Source: Basidiobolus meristosporus CBS 931.73 (Eukaryota; Basidiobolomycota; Basidiobolomycetes; Basidiobolales; Basidiobolaceae). From it: 59,217 bases of DNA. The stretch spans positions 1-59,217 of the forward strand of contig MCFE01000552.1 in assembly GCA_002104905.1 (NCBI GenBank), read 5' to 3'. Below the pieces are notes generated by a model. That model did no database searches. It had not been told where the DNA came from and worked only from the letters and a program-made list of their open reading frames with translations. How positions within the stretch are numbered: the first letter of the stretch is position 1; each line of letters begins with the position of its first letter. This document shows positions 1-11,661 of this stretch, one piece after another. A program made the translations under genes and the position numbers.

Positions 1-775
1 GGTATCTGCCACTCAAAATGCATCATAAATGCTCCAGACAATGTTTATATGTGTTTGTTTTAATACAAATAAAAACATTGGAAGAGCTGAATATATAACT
101 ATTTCAGTGGCCTTCAAAAGCAACTTCTACACACAGTATATTAAGAGTGTTAGAAGTCTTATATTGGCACTTAAGGGATATTTATCCAGGAGAAGATCAA
201 TGAAACCAATTTGGTATATCCACAAATTTTATGCAAGGTGCTTATGATGGTAATTGCTCAGCTATTCCACAATCATTAAGAGAAGTGCGCAGATTTGTGC
301 TGTTATTGTATTCATTCTCTAGTCCAACTTGCTTGGTGTGTGGGGAGTATTAGGCCATGCCTGAGCTTTTGGGAGCTTCCTACAGAGCAGATGTGTAGGA
401 AATAGGGAAGCAAGTCAAGTTGCAGGTCCTATCATATCCCAACTCTATTAGGACAGTAGCCAACAAGTCCAACATGGATGTGATGAGTTGGCATAGAGAG
501 GACTGCCATCTAAAGTTGAAAAATAATGAGAACAGATGCAAGCATGTAGACTCCTATACCTTTAGCAATACAAATTCAGGCTGTCATAATGTGCAGGTAA
601 TCAGTTAGATAACTCATGCTTGGCTGAGATACAAAAAGCAATAAATATATATTGGTATTACGCCACCAAAGTATGCAAGTTTTCTCCTGAGTACAAGCTA
701 ATCTTTACACCTTTGATACAAATACATACAAGCATGAGTCAGAGTACACCTACAAGAGGGACTGGAATCCATCAG
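1..775 (+). mobile_element. Tnp2/Plavaka-like transposon fossil, copy T1 (degenerate)
   Basis: Heavily decayed copy of the DNA transposon seen better at 31,463-33,089 and 19,576-20,890. Shared blocks in the same order include the 'tttatccagg agaag' stretch (about 178-195), the 'ttgggag' block (about 368-376), the 'gatgtgatgagttggca' block (about 477-493) and the 'gagtacacctacaag' block (about 735-755). All frames are riddled with stops. The copy runs off the left edge of the window and is cut on the right near 775, where minus-strand copia sequence begins. The family assignment rests on the better copies, not on this one. Confidence 0.6.
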
Positions 776-989
776 GGTCCACTCCCCCTCAACTTAATAA
801 TTTCTTACTCCAATTTACTCTCTGATGTTCTCCAATTGTGGCCTAGCTAGTAGCTTGCTCAAAATATCTACCATCATATTGTCAGTTGGGCAGTCAACTA
901 GCTCTACTAAGTTATTTTATACAGCTTCCCTCACAGAGTGGTGTTGTATATATATGTGCTTAGTTGTGGTATGATTAGTAGGGTTCCTA
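776..989 (-). pseudogene. Ty1/copia RNase H C-terminus and polypurine tract (left part of old copia remnant G)
   Basis: Read on the minus strand from 989 down, this gives the C-terminal end of a copia RNase H: NPTNHTTTKHIYIQHHSV, then CPTDNMMVDILSKLLAR. These match the family pattern NP..H.RTKHIDIRHHF..EAV and CPT..M.ADI.TKPL. A purine run (GAGGGGGAGTG, about 789-799) follows, where a polypurine tract would be. The upstream half of the same RNase H lies at 5,927-6,245, on the far side of the Ty3 element, so the two were one gene before the Ty3 insertion. At least one in-frame stop is present. Confidence 0.75.
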
Positions 990-1357
990 TGTTACAAGTC
1001 TTGGTATAAGAGTTGTAGAGGAATAGGGAGTTTAGCTAGTATTGTATTCACTAAAACTTGAACTGATTTTTATTGAGGTTCCAGCAGCTCCTTATATACA
1101 TTTTGCCAGATCAATTGCTGACTAATTGTATTTCCTAATGTAGGTTGTGGCTGATGACTCATTTGATTGCATCATCATCACCCAATAAGATCTTACTTAA
1201 TATATCTATTTCTGTCTGATAAGGATCTGCTGATTCATTTGCTGACTAATGCTACTGATTTCATGGATAATACTGATATACTGATAACCTAAACATATAC
1301 TAATTGATTTGACTAAAAACTGATCTAATTTAAACATTCAAGTGGCAGATCATAACA
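990..1357 (-). repeat. 3' LTR of Ty3-1
   Basis: Starts TGTTAC and ends ATAACA, with a 5-bp terminal inverted repeat TGTTA/TAACA. Nearly identical to 5,559-5,926. Confidence 0.93.
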
Positions 1358-1369
1358 TTCTCCCCTACT
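1358..1369 (-). other. Polypurine tract of Ty3-1
   Basis: On the minus strand AGTAGGGGAGAA abuts the 3' LTR. It is a typical plus-strand primer for LTR retrotransposons and overlaps the end of the integrase reading frame. Confidence 0.7.
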
Positions 1370-2392
1370 AAAGTTGAGAGGGTTCTCCTGAATCTCTTTT
1401 CTTGTGATACCAATATCTTGATGGTTCAGTATTATCAGCAAGTCTTGCAAGCTTGAGTCTGTCCCTATGCACTAAGTCTTCCTGGATATTGCCTTGTTTG
1501 TCCATCAGTTGGTAAGCTGCAAATGGACATTCTCTGATGATCTTGAATGGTCCTGTCCATTGTGGCTCAAACTTCTTCTGAGTGTTGTTTCTTAGCAATA
1601 CAAAGTTCCCAACTGTCAATGCTTCTGGTGTTATAGTCTTATCAAATCTCTGCTTCATCTTTTCTGCACTTTGAGATACTTTGATCTGTGCCTCTTGACG
1701 TCTTTGTTCCAGTTGCTGGTGTCTACTTGGCTGACTGAGTTCATCTTCTAAGGTGTCTGTAAGCTTTGGTTGTGTGAGATCTCCTGGAATCCTTGGTTCA
1801 CATCCATAAACTAAGTAAAATGGTGATTGCTGGGTGGTGTTATGTACTCTGACTCTGCATGCAAAGAGTGCTTGGTCTATATACTCATCCCATCTACTGA
1901 CAACTCCATTTGCATACTTGGTCAGCATTTTTCCAAATAATCCATTAAACCGCTCAGTGACTCCATTAGTTCTGGGGTGATATGCCGAGGTTTTCAAGTG
2001 TCTGATCTGCTGCATTTCCAGGTAAGCTTCTAATGTCTTTGCCATAAAGTTTGCACCTCTATTGGATAAGATCTCCACAGGGCATCCAAACTTCATCAGG
2101 ATCTCATGGTAAATGAAACTTGCAACTTCTTGTTCACTGGCTATTGGTACAGCTTTAGCAACTGGCCATTTAGTGGCATGGTCAATTGCTGCTAGGATCC
2201 AACGGTTGCATTTCCTGGTAGTTGGCAGTCCTCCAATAAAGTCAATTCCCCATCACTCAAATGGTCTTACAGGCTCCAAAGGAAAGAGTTTGGCAATTCT
2301 TTGTGGCTGGCCTTGATTGATTTGGCAGTTTGGGCATGTTTTCACTAGCTTCTCAATATCTTGTTTCATTCTGGGCCACCATGCTCTGGCTT
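1368..2392 (-). pseudogene. Ty3-1 integrase (core and C-terminus), frameshifted from pol
   Basis: Continues the pol polyprotein in a different frame from the upstream 987-codon frame, so there is an indel near 2,393-2,405. It carries the C..C half of the zinc-binding domain (CPNCQINQGQP) and the first catalytic Asp region (WGIDFIGGLP), preceded by an in-frame TGA (about 2,262) where the family has Trp. From 2,096 it is open to 1,368. The second catalytic motif reads SNRGANF where the family has SD.G..F, so Asp is replaced by Asn. The third motif, HPRTNGVTERFNG with Glu, is intact. The C-terminal part has no chromodomain. Both the TGA and the Asn codon are explained by G-to-A changes on the coding strand. 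Confidence 0.85.
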
Positions 2393-5300
2393 TCACAAGG
2401 CTATAGGTTCCTTCAATCCAAGATGTCCGTATCTGTGGTGTAGCTTATGTATTAAATCCAGGCAAGAAACATAAGGGCAATAGGCAATAGGGCTTCCATC
2501 AACAATTTGGTAGAGTGTTTCATCCTGTACTACAAATTTGCTGGCTTCATCATGGATGATCTTCTTGATATCTTCATCCACCTCATTAGGAATGGCTTGG
2601 TCCTCCAAGTACTTTGGTAATAGGCTAGGCCAATCTGATTCATGCACCAAGTTGAGTTGTGCAACTTGATCCAATCTTGATAAGGTGTCAGCAACCGTGT
2701 TGTTTTTTCCAGGGCAGTAGACAATCTCCAGGTCAAATTGCTGAATGTATTCACTCCATCTTGTCATTCTTCTAGAGAGTACTTTCTGAGTATATATATA
2801 CTTGAGGGAGGCATGATCAGTCTTCACAGTGCATTTGACTCCTTCAATATAGCATCTCCATGTCTTCAAACAGTGTATTATAGCAAATATCTCCTTCTCA
2901 TGGACTGGATAGTTTTGTTCTGCTGAGTTCAGTTTCTTGGATTCAAAGGCAACAGGGTAGTCCTTTCCCTTGTGTTCTTGGCTCAGCACTCCACCAATTG
3001 CATAATCTGAAGCATCTGTGCACAGAGTGAACTCTTTTCTATAGTCTGGTATTCTTAAGCTTGGCAGCTTAGCAAGTTCATACTTGAGCGTCTGGAAGGC
3101 AGTCTCACAAGCTATGTCCCACTTATAGGTATTGTCTTTCTTGAGGATATCAGTTAAAGGGGCTGCAATACTTGCAAAAGACTTGACAAATCTCTGATAA
3201 TAGGAAACCATTCCAAGGAATGATCTGAGTTCTGATATGCTATGGGGCTGCTTCAAACTCCTGATTACTTCCACCTTCTTGGGGTCTAAGGTTACTCCTG
3301 TGCTAGTCACTATGTGTCCCAGGTATTCAATGTGTTCCTTGAAGAATTCACACTTGGCTAGCTTGCCATATAGCTTGTTCTCTCTTAGTTTCTTCAAGAC
3401 CTTTTCAATCTGCACTACATGATCCTCTTCTGTCTTGCTGTATATAAATATGTCATCCAGGTAGATTATCACAAACTTGTCTAAGTACTCCTGAAAAACA
3501 GTTTGCATCAGCGTCATGAATGTTGCAGGGGCATTAGTGAGGCCAAAGCTCATGACAAAGTACTTGTAATGTCCATATCTGGTCCTAAATGCTGTCTTAG
3601 GAATATCTTCTGGTTTCACCCTAATTTGGTTGTATCCCGACATGAGGTCAATCTTGCTGAAAATAGTGGCTCCATTAAGTTGGTCCAAAAGCTCATCAAT
3701 CCAAGGTATGGGGTACTTATTCTTGACAGTAACTGAGTTCAGGGCTCTGTAGTCAATGCACATCCTAAGTGTTCCATCCTTCTTTTTCACAAAAAGCACT
3801 GGTGCTCCCCAGGGTGACTTGCTGGGCCTGATGTATCCTTGCTCCAATAGCTGATCAATTTGTCTCTTCATTTCCTCCAATTTCAATGGACTCATTCTGT
3901 AAGGTGTCTTGCTCACTGGAGGGCTATCTCCTGTGTCAATGGCATGATCCACGTCTCTGACTGGTGGTAGGCTTACAAGCTCATCTGGAAACACATCTGA
4001 ATATTTCTTCAAGAGAGTCTGGACATGCTGGGGTGTTGGGGTAGAGGAATCCTCCTGTAATACCACCATGAGGAACATCTTGGTACCTTTTCTAAGTGCT
4101 CTACAGAACTGGGTCTTGCTAAGCTCACTTGTCTCACACACACTGGAATTGACCAAGTTGAAATCCAGCCTGGCAGGTAATAGCTCATAGATCTTGCTGT
4201 CTTTTTGGATCTGAGTAGCATGGGTTCTCCAGTTGATTGATGGATTACGACAAAATAGCCAAGTTTTTCCAAGTACAAGGTCAAACTTGCAGTTCCCAAA
4301 TATATAAGCCTGTAGGTCTTCTTCATAGTCATTGATCTTCATTCTTACTGGCTGGGTAATACGGTTGATTATGAGAGAGTTCCCATCAGCTGTGGAGACT
4401 GAAGTTGATTTGGTAGGTTCTGAGTTGATTCCAGCTATCAAGGCAAATTGCTCTGACATGTACTCATGCAATGCTCCTGAGTCAATCATGATCTTGGCAG
4501 GTACTCCATTGATTACTCCATTCAAGTACAATAACTTCACTGAGTTTGAAGTCATTTGGGACAAGTACTCTTCTGTCATATGGAAGGTGAGTTCCAAGTC
4601 TTCTTCAAGCTCATCTTCCACATTACTGTGTTCATGGGACTCAATATGGTTAAAGGTTCTTGTTGGCTGGTGTCCATTTTGTCTCTGAGGGCAGTACTTT
4701 GCAATATGTCTTTGCTGGTGGCAATTGAAGCAAAGTCCTTTCTTCTTACATTCTTCTGAGGTAGGATTCTTCTGCATAGCGTCTATTTCCATTGGTACTG
4801 CTTCTGATTGTCTTCTTTCATAATGATTATAGCCTTTCTGATTAGTTACTGTAGGCTTCCCAACTCCAAACATAGCTGAGTCATAGTCAATGGCAATCTT
4901 GATGGCTTCTTCAATAGTCTGAGGTCTTTGGTAATTCACTTTCTTGCAAGTTCTTTCTTTCAACCCATCAATAAAGTATTCAACATGATCCAAGGGGTCC
5001 ATTCTTTCAATTTGTCCAAGTAGACATCTGTACTCATAGATGTATTCTTGCACCATTCCTTTCTGTCTGAGTGTCTTTAACTTCCTTCTTAGTAGTGTCT
5101 GCTGGTGTGGAGGTTGAAAAGCATCCTGAATTTCCGACACAAACTCATCCCAGGTAGAGATTGTAGAGCATCCCATCATAGTGGCCAACCTGATCTTGTT
5201 GTGGTACCACTGTAAGGCTCCATCTGCCAGGTAAGAAGCTGCATAATGCAACTTGCTTTCTGGAGCAATTCCTTTAGCTTTAAAAGCTACTTCAATCTGG

Positions 5301-5500
5301 AAGAGCCAAGTTCCCAGGTTTTCATTGACTCTGCCATGGTACCAGTTGACCTTCACACTAAAGTTGCTCTTGACAGTGCTTTGCTGGCTCTAAGCCATGG
5401 TTGTCATTCCTTGTTGCTGTTGGCTGAGGATCTGGAGTAACTGTTGCTGTTGGGCCAGGATTTGCTGCATGGCATTCTTCCATTCCTGATTGTCCGACAT
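2393..5500 (-). pseudogene. Ty3-1 Gag-Pol polyprotein (Gag, protease, RT, RNase H, integrase N-terminus)
   Basis: The natural start is probably the ATG at 5,500-5,498, opening a Gln-rich segment. After 36 codons an in-frame TAG (5,392-5,390) interrupts it, then about 990 codons are open to 2,393. Visible in order: Gag capsid-like region; zinc knuckle CFNCHQQRHIAKYC (CX2CX4HX4C); aspartic protease MIDSGALHEYM (DSGA); RT with SKIDLMSGYNQI and the active-site box YLDDIFIYS; RNase H TDASDYAIGGVLSQ; and the HH pair of the integrase zinc finger (HKLHHRYGHLG) just before the frame is lost. Gag and Pol share one frame. Apart from the early TAG this region looks coding-competent, consistent with the young LTRs. 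Confidence 0.9.
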
Positions 5501-5540
5501 CTTGAGGGTGGTTTCTTCTTTCTTCAGCAGGGAGGTTTCT

Positions 5541-5557
5541 GGTTATTGCTGCTACCA
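5541..5557 (-). other. Primer-binding site of Ty3-1
   Basis: One base inside the 5' LTR the minus strand reads TGGTAGCAGCAATAACC. The first nine bases TGGTAGCAG match the complement of an initiator tRNA-Met 3' end (...CUGCUACCA). This is conventional 3'-end priming, unlike the copia family in this window. Confidence 0.6.
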
Positions 5558-5558
5558 A

Positions 5559-5926
5559 TGTTACAAATCTTGGTATAAGAGTTGTAGAGGAATAGGGAGT
5601 TTAGCTAGTATTGTATTCACTAAAACTTGAACCAATTTCTATTGAGGTTCCAGCAGCTCCTTATATACATTTTGCCAGATCAATTGCTGACTAATTGTAT
5701 TTCCTAATGTAGGTTGTGGCTGATGACTCATTTGATTGCATCATCATCACCCAATAAGATCTTACTTAATATATCTATTTCTGTCTGATAAGGATCTGCT
5801 GATTCATTTGCTGACTAATGCTACTGATTTCATGGATAATACTGATATAATGATAACCCAAACATATACTAATTGATTTGACTAAAAACTGATCTAATTT
5901 AAACATTCAAGCGGCAGATCATAACA
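5559..5926 (-). repeat. 5' LTR of Ty3-1
   Basis: 368 bp, TGTTAC...ATAACA, direct repeat of 990-1,357. In the minus orientation this is the promoter-bearing 5' LTR; the PBS lies beside it. Confidence 0.93.
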
Positions 5927-8070
5927 CCTAGCTAGTGAATTATAACTTTGAATATCCTTTTAAATACATGATGGTTTATCTGAACTAAAACCCAAATCTT
6001 TGAGTAGTTTTTATAGCCATATAGCCACCTTAGTTTCTGGACAAGCAGCCAAATACTCCGCTTCAGTCGTAGATAGGGCCAGAGTAAGTTGTTTCTTGCA
6101 ATTTCAAGTAATAGCTGCACTAGCATAAAGAAATACATACCCTATGGTAGGGCCTCTGTTGGTAGGATCCCTGCCCCAAGCTAAGTCACCATAACCATCA
6201 AAATCTTGCCTATGAGCAGCTCCAGAGTATTACAGTACCATTCACATGGTACCTTGAAGATATCTGAAAATTAGCATAATGGCTGCAATTTGATCTGATC
6301 TATATTTTGCATTAATGACTGACTATTTGAACTGCCACTGCAATATCCTGACATGTAGACAGCAACCAGCTCATCAGGCTACCAGCCATTGATTGAATGG
6401 GAAAGTTCTAGTCCTTAATTGAGCCATTTTTGCCTAAAACTGACTGAAATTTGCTCAGTTTCAAGATGATGTCTATGGGGGTAGTTGCAGGCTTGCAATT
6501 TCCCATTTAGAAGCATCAAAGACTGTCCTTGATGTACTTAAGCTGATTCAGCACAATTTTCTGGGTAGGTATGTCAGACTTGACTTCAATTCTAAGAAAG
6601 TTACCCAGATCATTCATCTTGAACTTGCTGGAGAGATCAGACTTGTCTGTCTAAGCACCTTCTGGTCTTGAGTAGCTACTACAAGGTTGTTCACATTAAG
6701 AACTAGGATGATCACACCTTTTTTGAGCTGCTTGACATATATATTGTGATTGGCAGTACCACAAATAATCTCAATCTCCTTCAGATATGTGTTGATCTTG
6801 TGATACCATGCTCTAGGTGCCTGCTTAAGCCCATACAACAATTTGTTAGGTCTGCACACCTGGTGGGAGCCTTTTAGAATGGCAAAACCATCTGGGTGCT
6901 CCATATAGAGAGCTTCTTGTAGATCCCTGTTTAGAAAGACTGTTTTCATGTTCATTTGGTGTAGTTCTGTGTACAGCTGCCAGGGCTAGAAATGTCCTAA
7001 AGGAGTTAAGCTTTGTAACCAGAGTAAATGTTCCCTTAGAGTCTAGTCCCTAGATCTGGGAATAGTCTGTGTATCTGGAAATAGCCTTAAGCCACCAATC
7101 TAGCCTTGTATTTATCAACAATGCCATTTGAAGATATCTTGAACTTGTGGACTCATCTACATCCTTTTGCCTTTCTCTGATTTGATAAATCTACCAACTC
7201 CCACATTTGTGCCCTGATCAGTGATTGGTAGTCCTTCTGCATGGCTTGTTACCACGTTGTAGCATCTGGTCATTGCATTGCATATTTCAGATTGTGAGGC
7301 ACATAAGGCAAGATAAGCTTCTTTACAATCATTGGATGTCTGCCACCAGGATCCAGGGGCATTTCTTATCCTGGTAGATCTCCTAACTGGGATAATCTGC
7401 TCTGTTCAGGAACTGGTAGAATTAGCTTCTGTATCTGGCTGAGTTAGGAATATATCTTCTTCAAAATGCTGATTGCATCATCAAGCAGCTGGGCAATGAT
7501 TTCAGTGGCTTTCTGATCTGAATTCTCTAAATACAGCATCCCTGCTCTTGGTTAGATTCTAAATTTTGCCATCATACAATCTATACCCTTTAGTATTCTC
7601 AACATACCCAAGAAAGATCCTTTTCTCACTCTTTAGCTCCAACTTTGGGCATTTTCTGTCAGGGATATGATAAATAGCATCACTGCCACAGATCCTCAGG
7701 TGCTGGAGGTCTGGTATAGTGTATGTATATGCTTCAAAGGGTGTAAAGTCTAGTAGTGCTGTTACTGGGCATCTATTTGTGATGTATACCATTGTAGCAA
7801 CAGATGCAGCCCAAAACTCTTAGTCCATTCCATTATCATGTAGTATTGATCTTCCCATCATTACTATTGTTGAGTTTAAATGTTTTCTACTTCATTTTGC
7901 TGTGGAATATGTGGAGCAGTGGTCTGTTCAAGTATACCAGTAGATGAGCAATATTTTGCAAATAAGTATTACTGCTGTAATGCTCTGTTTCCATGACTCC
8001 AGCATGAACCCTACAGCTTTATGCCACTGCTCATCCACTGGTTCCCATATGTCCTGGTCTGCAGCCAGTA
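5927..8070 (-). pseudogene. Old Ty1/copia remnant G: pol (integrase, RT, RNase H)
   Basis: Minus-strand remains of a copia pol in the Ty1/copia order. Integrase C-terminal part (about 7,890-7,559): FWAASVATMVYITNRCP, HLRICGSDAIYHIPD, KRIFLGYVENTKGYRLYD. RT (6,955-6,614): MKTVFLNRDLQEALYMEHPD and LLYGLKQAPRAWYHK. RNase H (about 6,245-5,935): FLYASAAIT, then a TGA where Trp is expected, then ALSTTEAEYLAA. The RT active site YVDD reads NVNN, so both catalytic Asp are lost. Many stops and shifts. The sequence differs from the A/B/D copia family and is clearly older. The last part of RNase H continues at 776-989 beyond Ty3-1. Confidence 0.85.
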
Positions 8071-9600
8071 CTGCAAGGTCTAGCACCTCATCTGTCAGTC
8101 ATTGCAATAAATCCCTGCAATATTCAAGTGTGTTTTCTTGGGCACAGCTGTTGAATAGGTGCAAAAACCTCACAATATGTGTATTGATGTTCCAAAACTC
8201 CACTGAAGGCACCTTAATAACCTTGTGAGGTCTTAACACTGCTACTTTGTCCGTTGGTGGGATCTTCACTCTGTCAACACTGGAAGCTGTGGAGGCAGTA
8301 GTAGACAAGTTGCCTTTCTCTTCAAAGTCATGTACCTACTGGAGTGTAGCTCAACTGGATACACTTAAAACTCACACTAAAACAGCAGTTTTTTTGTTTG
8401 TAATTCTCCTTAGCTATGATGGGATTCAGTCTGTTCTAGGCTTACAGCATATATTGCTAAGAACTGTGGCTTGTTTCTCACACTTCCCTGTCTCTGGATT
8501 GTGTATACATTTCCCCTTTTTGTTTCCTTTATCATAGCTGGGTCCTTCACTGCTACTGTATCTCAGTGCTTCTTGTATTGAACTTTGTTTTTTTCCCTGA
8601 TGACTGCTGCTCTGATTCATCTGTGCTGGCCTGCTTGTCCCTTGCTGTTGCTCTACAGTCAACCTGCCACTTTATTCCCACTTGTTTTGAGCTCTAACCC
8701 CATGCTGTGAGAGGCTCTTGAGGTAGCCGCTTGCTTTTATTATTGCCAGTTCCTTCACTGCCACTTTGACTGAGTGCTGCTCTAGTGAGGTATACTTTTT
8801 TCTTGATATATGTTATGCGGCTGCATCTATGTCTGGCTGCTTGTCTCTCACTGGCACTCTGCCAGCTGCCTGATGTCTCTTTGATGCTTGTTTGGAGCTT
8901 TGGGCCTTGCTTATAATGGGCTCTTGAGGAAGCAGCCAGTTGTTAGCCATTGCATCCTTGTTCTTGTGCCTTAGATAGTTTCTGTTATTCTTGAGATAGT
9001 TTCTTAGCATACTAGTGCTGACCCAAAATTGGTTTGCATGTTTGCATCTAGACAATGCTCATGGAACAGGTGAAGTGCATCTGGCTTGGCCTTGGGTTTC
9101 TGATGGTCCTATGGTAAGCCACTCTTAGGGTGTTGGTGTGCCAGACTTCTAACCAGCTCTTCAATATTAGCCCACTCTTCATCATTGCACTCAGTGCCTT
9201 CATAGATCATCAATGTCTTTTGATTTTTAGGCTTTGGTATAAACACTGCAGCTTTTCCCTTCCATGCTGCAATAGGTGCTATTGTGTGCTTTATTCATGG
9301 GTACTGATGTTGGGCTTCAAGGACTGTACAGTATTCCTCTGCTGCTATATTGGGAAATGACTCAATACAAGGTTGTAACATTATTAAGCTACTTAAATTC
9401 CTTTGTTGCAGTAAATATACTGCTTTCCCTAACTGGGATATTGATTGCTATACACCTTTATCCCCTCATGCTGCTTCTAGAATATTACCTGATTTCTCTG
9501 GGCCAATTCATCTGTCCCTTCAGCCACTGCACCAGCTGCCTTGTTAATGCTTTGGTATGAGCTGACAACATACATGATTATTCAGGTGGTGATGTTACAA
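8071..9600 (-). pseudogene. Decayed reading frame upstream of copia G pol, possibly its gag
   Basis: Minus-strand coding remnants with scattered stops. About 8,662-8,426 has a Cys/His patch (KCIHNPETGKCEKQ) resembling the degenerate nucleocapsid zinc motif of some fungal copia Gag proteins. About 9,360-9,061 reads SFPNIAAEEY, AAWKGKAAVFIPKPKNQKT, EEWANIEELVRSLAHQHPKS. The 9,000-9,560 part has a second copy at 12,985-13,560 in the same orientation. Its position directly upstream of copia G pol suggests gag, but I recognise no definite domain. The boundary with Tnp2 copy T2 on the right is uncertain. Confidence 0.4.
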
Positions 9601-11661
9601 CAGCTACCTAGTGGTTTTCACTGTAGATACTGCAATTGTAATATTCTTTTCAGCCTCAGGATTATGGTCTGCTTGCAGCACCAAAGAGATATCCAGTTGC
9701 CTGCTTATCCCTGTATTGCTGACTAAGTTGTACATGGAGCATTTCAAACTAAATGTGTCATTTGATATACCGGAGATATTTGAAAGAACTGGCAAGATAT
9801 TGCAGAGTATCTGCTACCCTAAGTACATCTCACAAGCTCCAATCAGCATTCATAAGCATATGCAACAATACAAATGCAAAGACTGGATGAACTGGATATA
9901 TATTAATTAAAGTGGAGTTTTGAAGCCATTCCTACAAAGAGTTCATTGGGAGCATTGCAAGTCATATGTGGACATTGTAGGAATGTTTATCCAGAAGCAG
10001 ATCACCAGTGCCAAGTTGACACATCTACAGCTGTTGTGTGAGGAGTTTGTGACAGGATTTGAGTGGCTATACTACAAGCATAAAGCTGAATGCATAAGAA
10101 ATTTGAAAGAATTGGCAAGATATTACAGAGTATCCACTACCTTAAGTACTTTTCACAGGCTCCAATTAATATTCATATGCATATGCTACAATACAAATGC
10201 AAGGACTGGATGAACAGGATATGTATTTAGTCAAGTAGCCTTCTGAAGCCATTTCTACCAAGAGTACTTTGGAAGCTTTGGGATCAAATGTGGACACTGT
10301 AGGAATATTTATCCAGAAGCAGATCATGAATACAAACTTGAGGGACCTACAGTTTTGTGCAAGGAGTCTGTCATGGGATTTGAGCGGCTATACACTAAGC
10401 ATATAGCTGAATCATAGATCTCTGATGCTACTGTGTTCATTTTCTACTCCATCTTGCTTAGTGGATTGTAAATATTGAGTCTTGCATCACCTTTTTGTAG
10501 TTTTCAATTGAGCAGAAGTGTAGGTAGATAGGAATGACAAGTCAAGTAGCAGGTATTTCAATATCCTATCACTTCAAGAATATCACCCTTGAGTCTGTCA
10601 GGGATGTGATGAGTTGGCACATAGAAGACAGTCAGGAAGAGATGGAAAATACTGAGGACAGATGCGCACATGGAGACACCTATGCCTATTACATTAAGAA
10701 GCTAAGCAGCCCCAATGCATGTGTAATCAGCCAAGTAATGCAAAGTTGGGTGGCATGCAACAGGCAACTAACTTCTATTAGAAAGTCTCTACCAAGGTAT
10801 ACTGAATTTCTCATGGGCACAAGGCAACATCTACACCATTTGATATGGAATTCACACAAACAAGAGACACAGTACACCTATAAGGGGGACCAGAATCCAG
10901 CAGGGAGAAGGAATATAATGGCCAATTAACAAGAAGTTCTTTGCAGAAAATCTAGGGGGTATTCATGGCAGAAGTGGCAACAACCAAGCATATGTTTGCA
11001 GATGTATATGTTACCAGTAATACAAGGTGCATGGCAACTTTGCATGTTTCACACTAAAAAGCCATATACTTGAGAAAATAGAAGTATGTCAATTGCAGCA
11101 GTATGCATGTATGCAGAGGTTAGTAAGCAGGAAGCCATAGTTTTTTACTCCAACTATATGTGGAATACCCAAGGTAATAGTGGGTAAGCAAAAAAAGAAG
11201 GGTGATTATACCGTGGAATATATGAATTGTACATGGAGGTAGAAATATGAAATACCACTTGATAAATTGGTATGGTAGCATTATACAAAGCTAGCTGTAG
11301 ACCTACATACTGCTGTTATAATGCCATCAAAGTCTTGCAATGAGGTTCTTGAAGCAGCATCAAGTGTCATGCCTTATAAGGCAATTGGATATACTGGCTG
11401 GTTAGATGTAGTGAAATAATCGTGGTACGCACTATGACCACAACAATTCCATGCCACCATTGGCAAAATATCACCAAACACTTTTGTATTATTTAACTTT
11501 ATTTGGCAGCAAAAGTAGCCAAAAGCTGTGGTAGTCCCACCAAAGGATTGTGTAGAGGGTTAATAATTCCAAGCTGCTGGTAATATAATGTTCTCCTGAT
11601 GGGATTTTGACAGCTGATCTGGGTTGGATCCACCTGTGAGACCAACTTATTTTTTATAGGG
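9601..11661 (+). mobile_element. Tnp2/Plavaka-like transposon fossil, copy T2
   Basis: Plus-strand remnant of a Tnp2-type transposase C-terminal region, including CKDWMNWIYIN, FLQRVHWEHCKSYVD, IQKQITSAKLTHLQLLCEEF and FEWLYYKHKAE. This corresponds to the conserved fungal pattern ..W..W..IY....L...LP..H...W..FV.....L....IT...L......L..F...FE.LY. The segment about 9,776-10,097 is repeated in tandem at about 10,098-10,410. It ends at 11,661 in TTTTTATAGGG, the same end as T4 (33,089) and T5 (45,052). Directly beyond it lies the LTR of copia fragment E. The left boundary is approximate. Confidence 0.7.

Larger units (their letters stand above)
990..5926 (-). mobile_element. Ty3/gypsy LTR retrotransposon, element Ty3-1
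   Basis: A 4.94-kb element bounded by 368-bp direct LTRs (990-1,357 and 5,559-5,926) that differ at only about 7 positions by eye. It is flanked by the 4-bp duplication CCTA (986-989 and 5,927-5,930). Its minus-strand order is gag, protease, RT, RNase H, integrase, the Ty3/gypsy order. The primer-binding site is next to the right LTR and the polypurine tract next to the left LTR, confirming minus orientation. It interrupts a copia RNase H gene. LTR similarity makes it the youngest two-LTR element here, but at least two stops, a frameshift and an altered integrase Asp indicate it is no longer autonomous. Confidence 0.93.
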
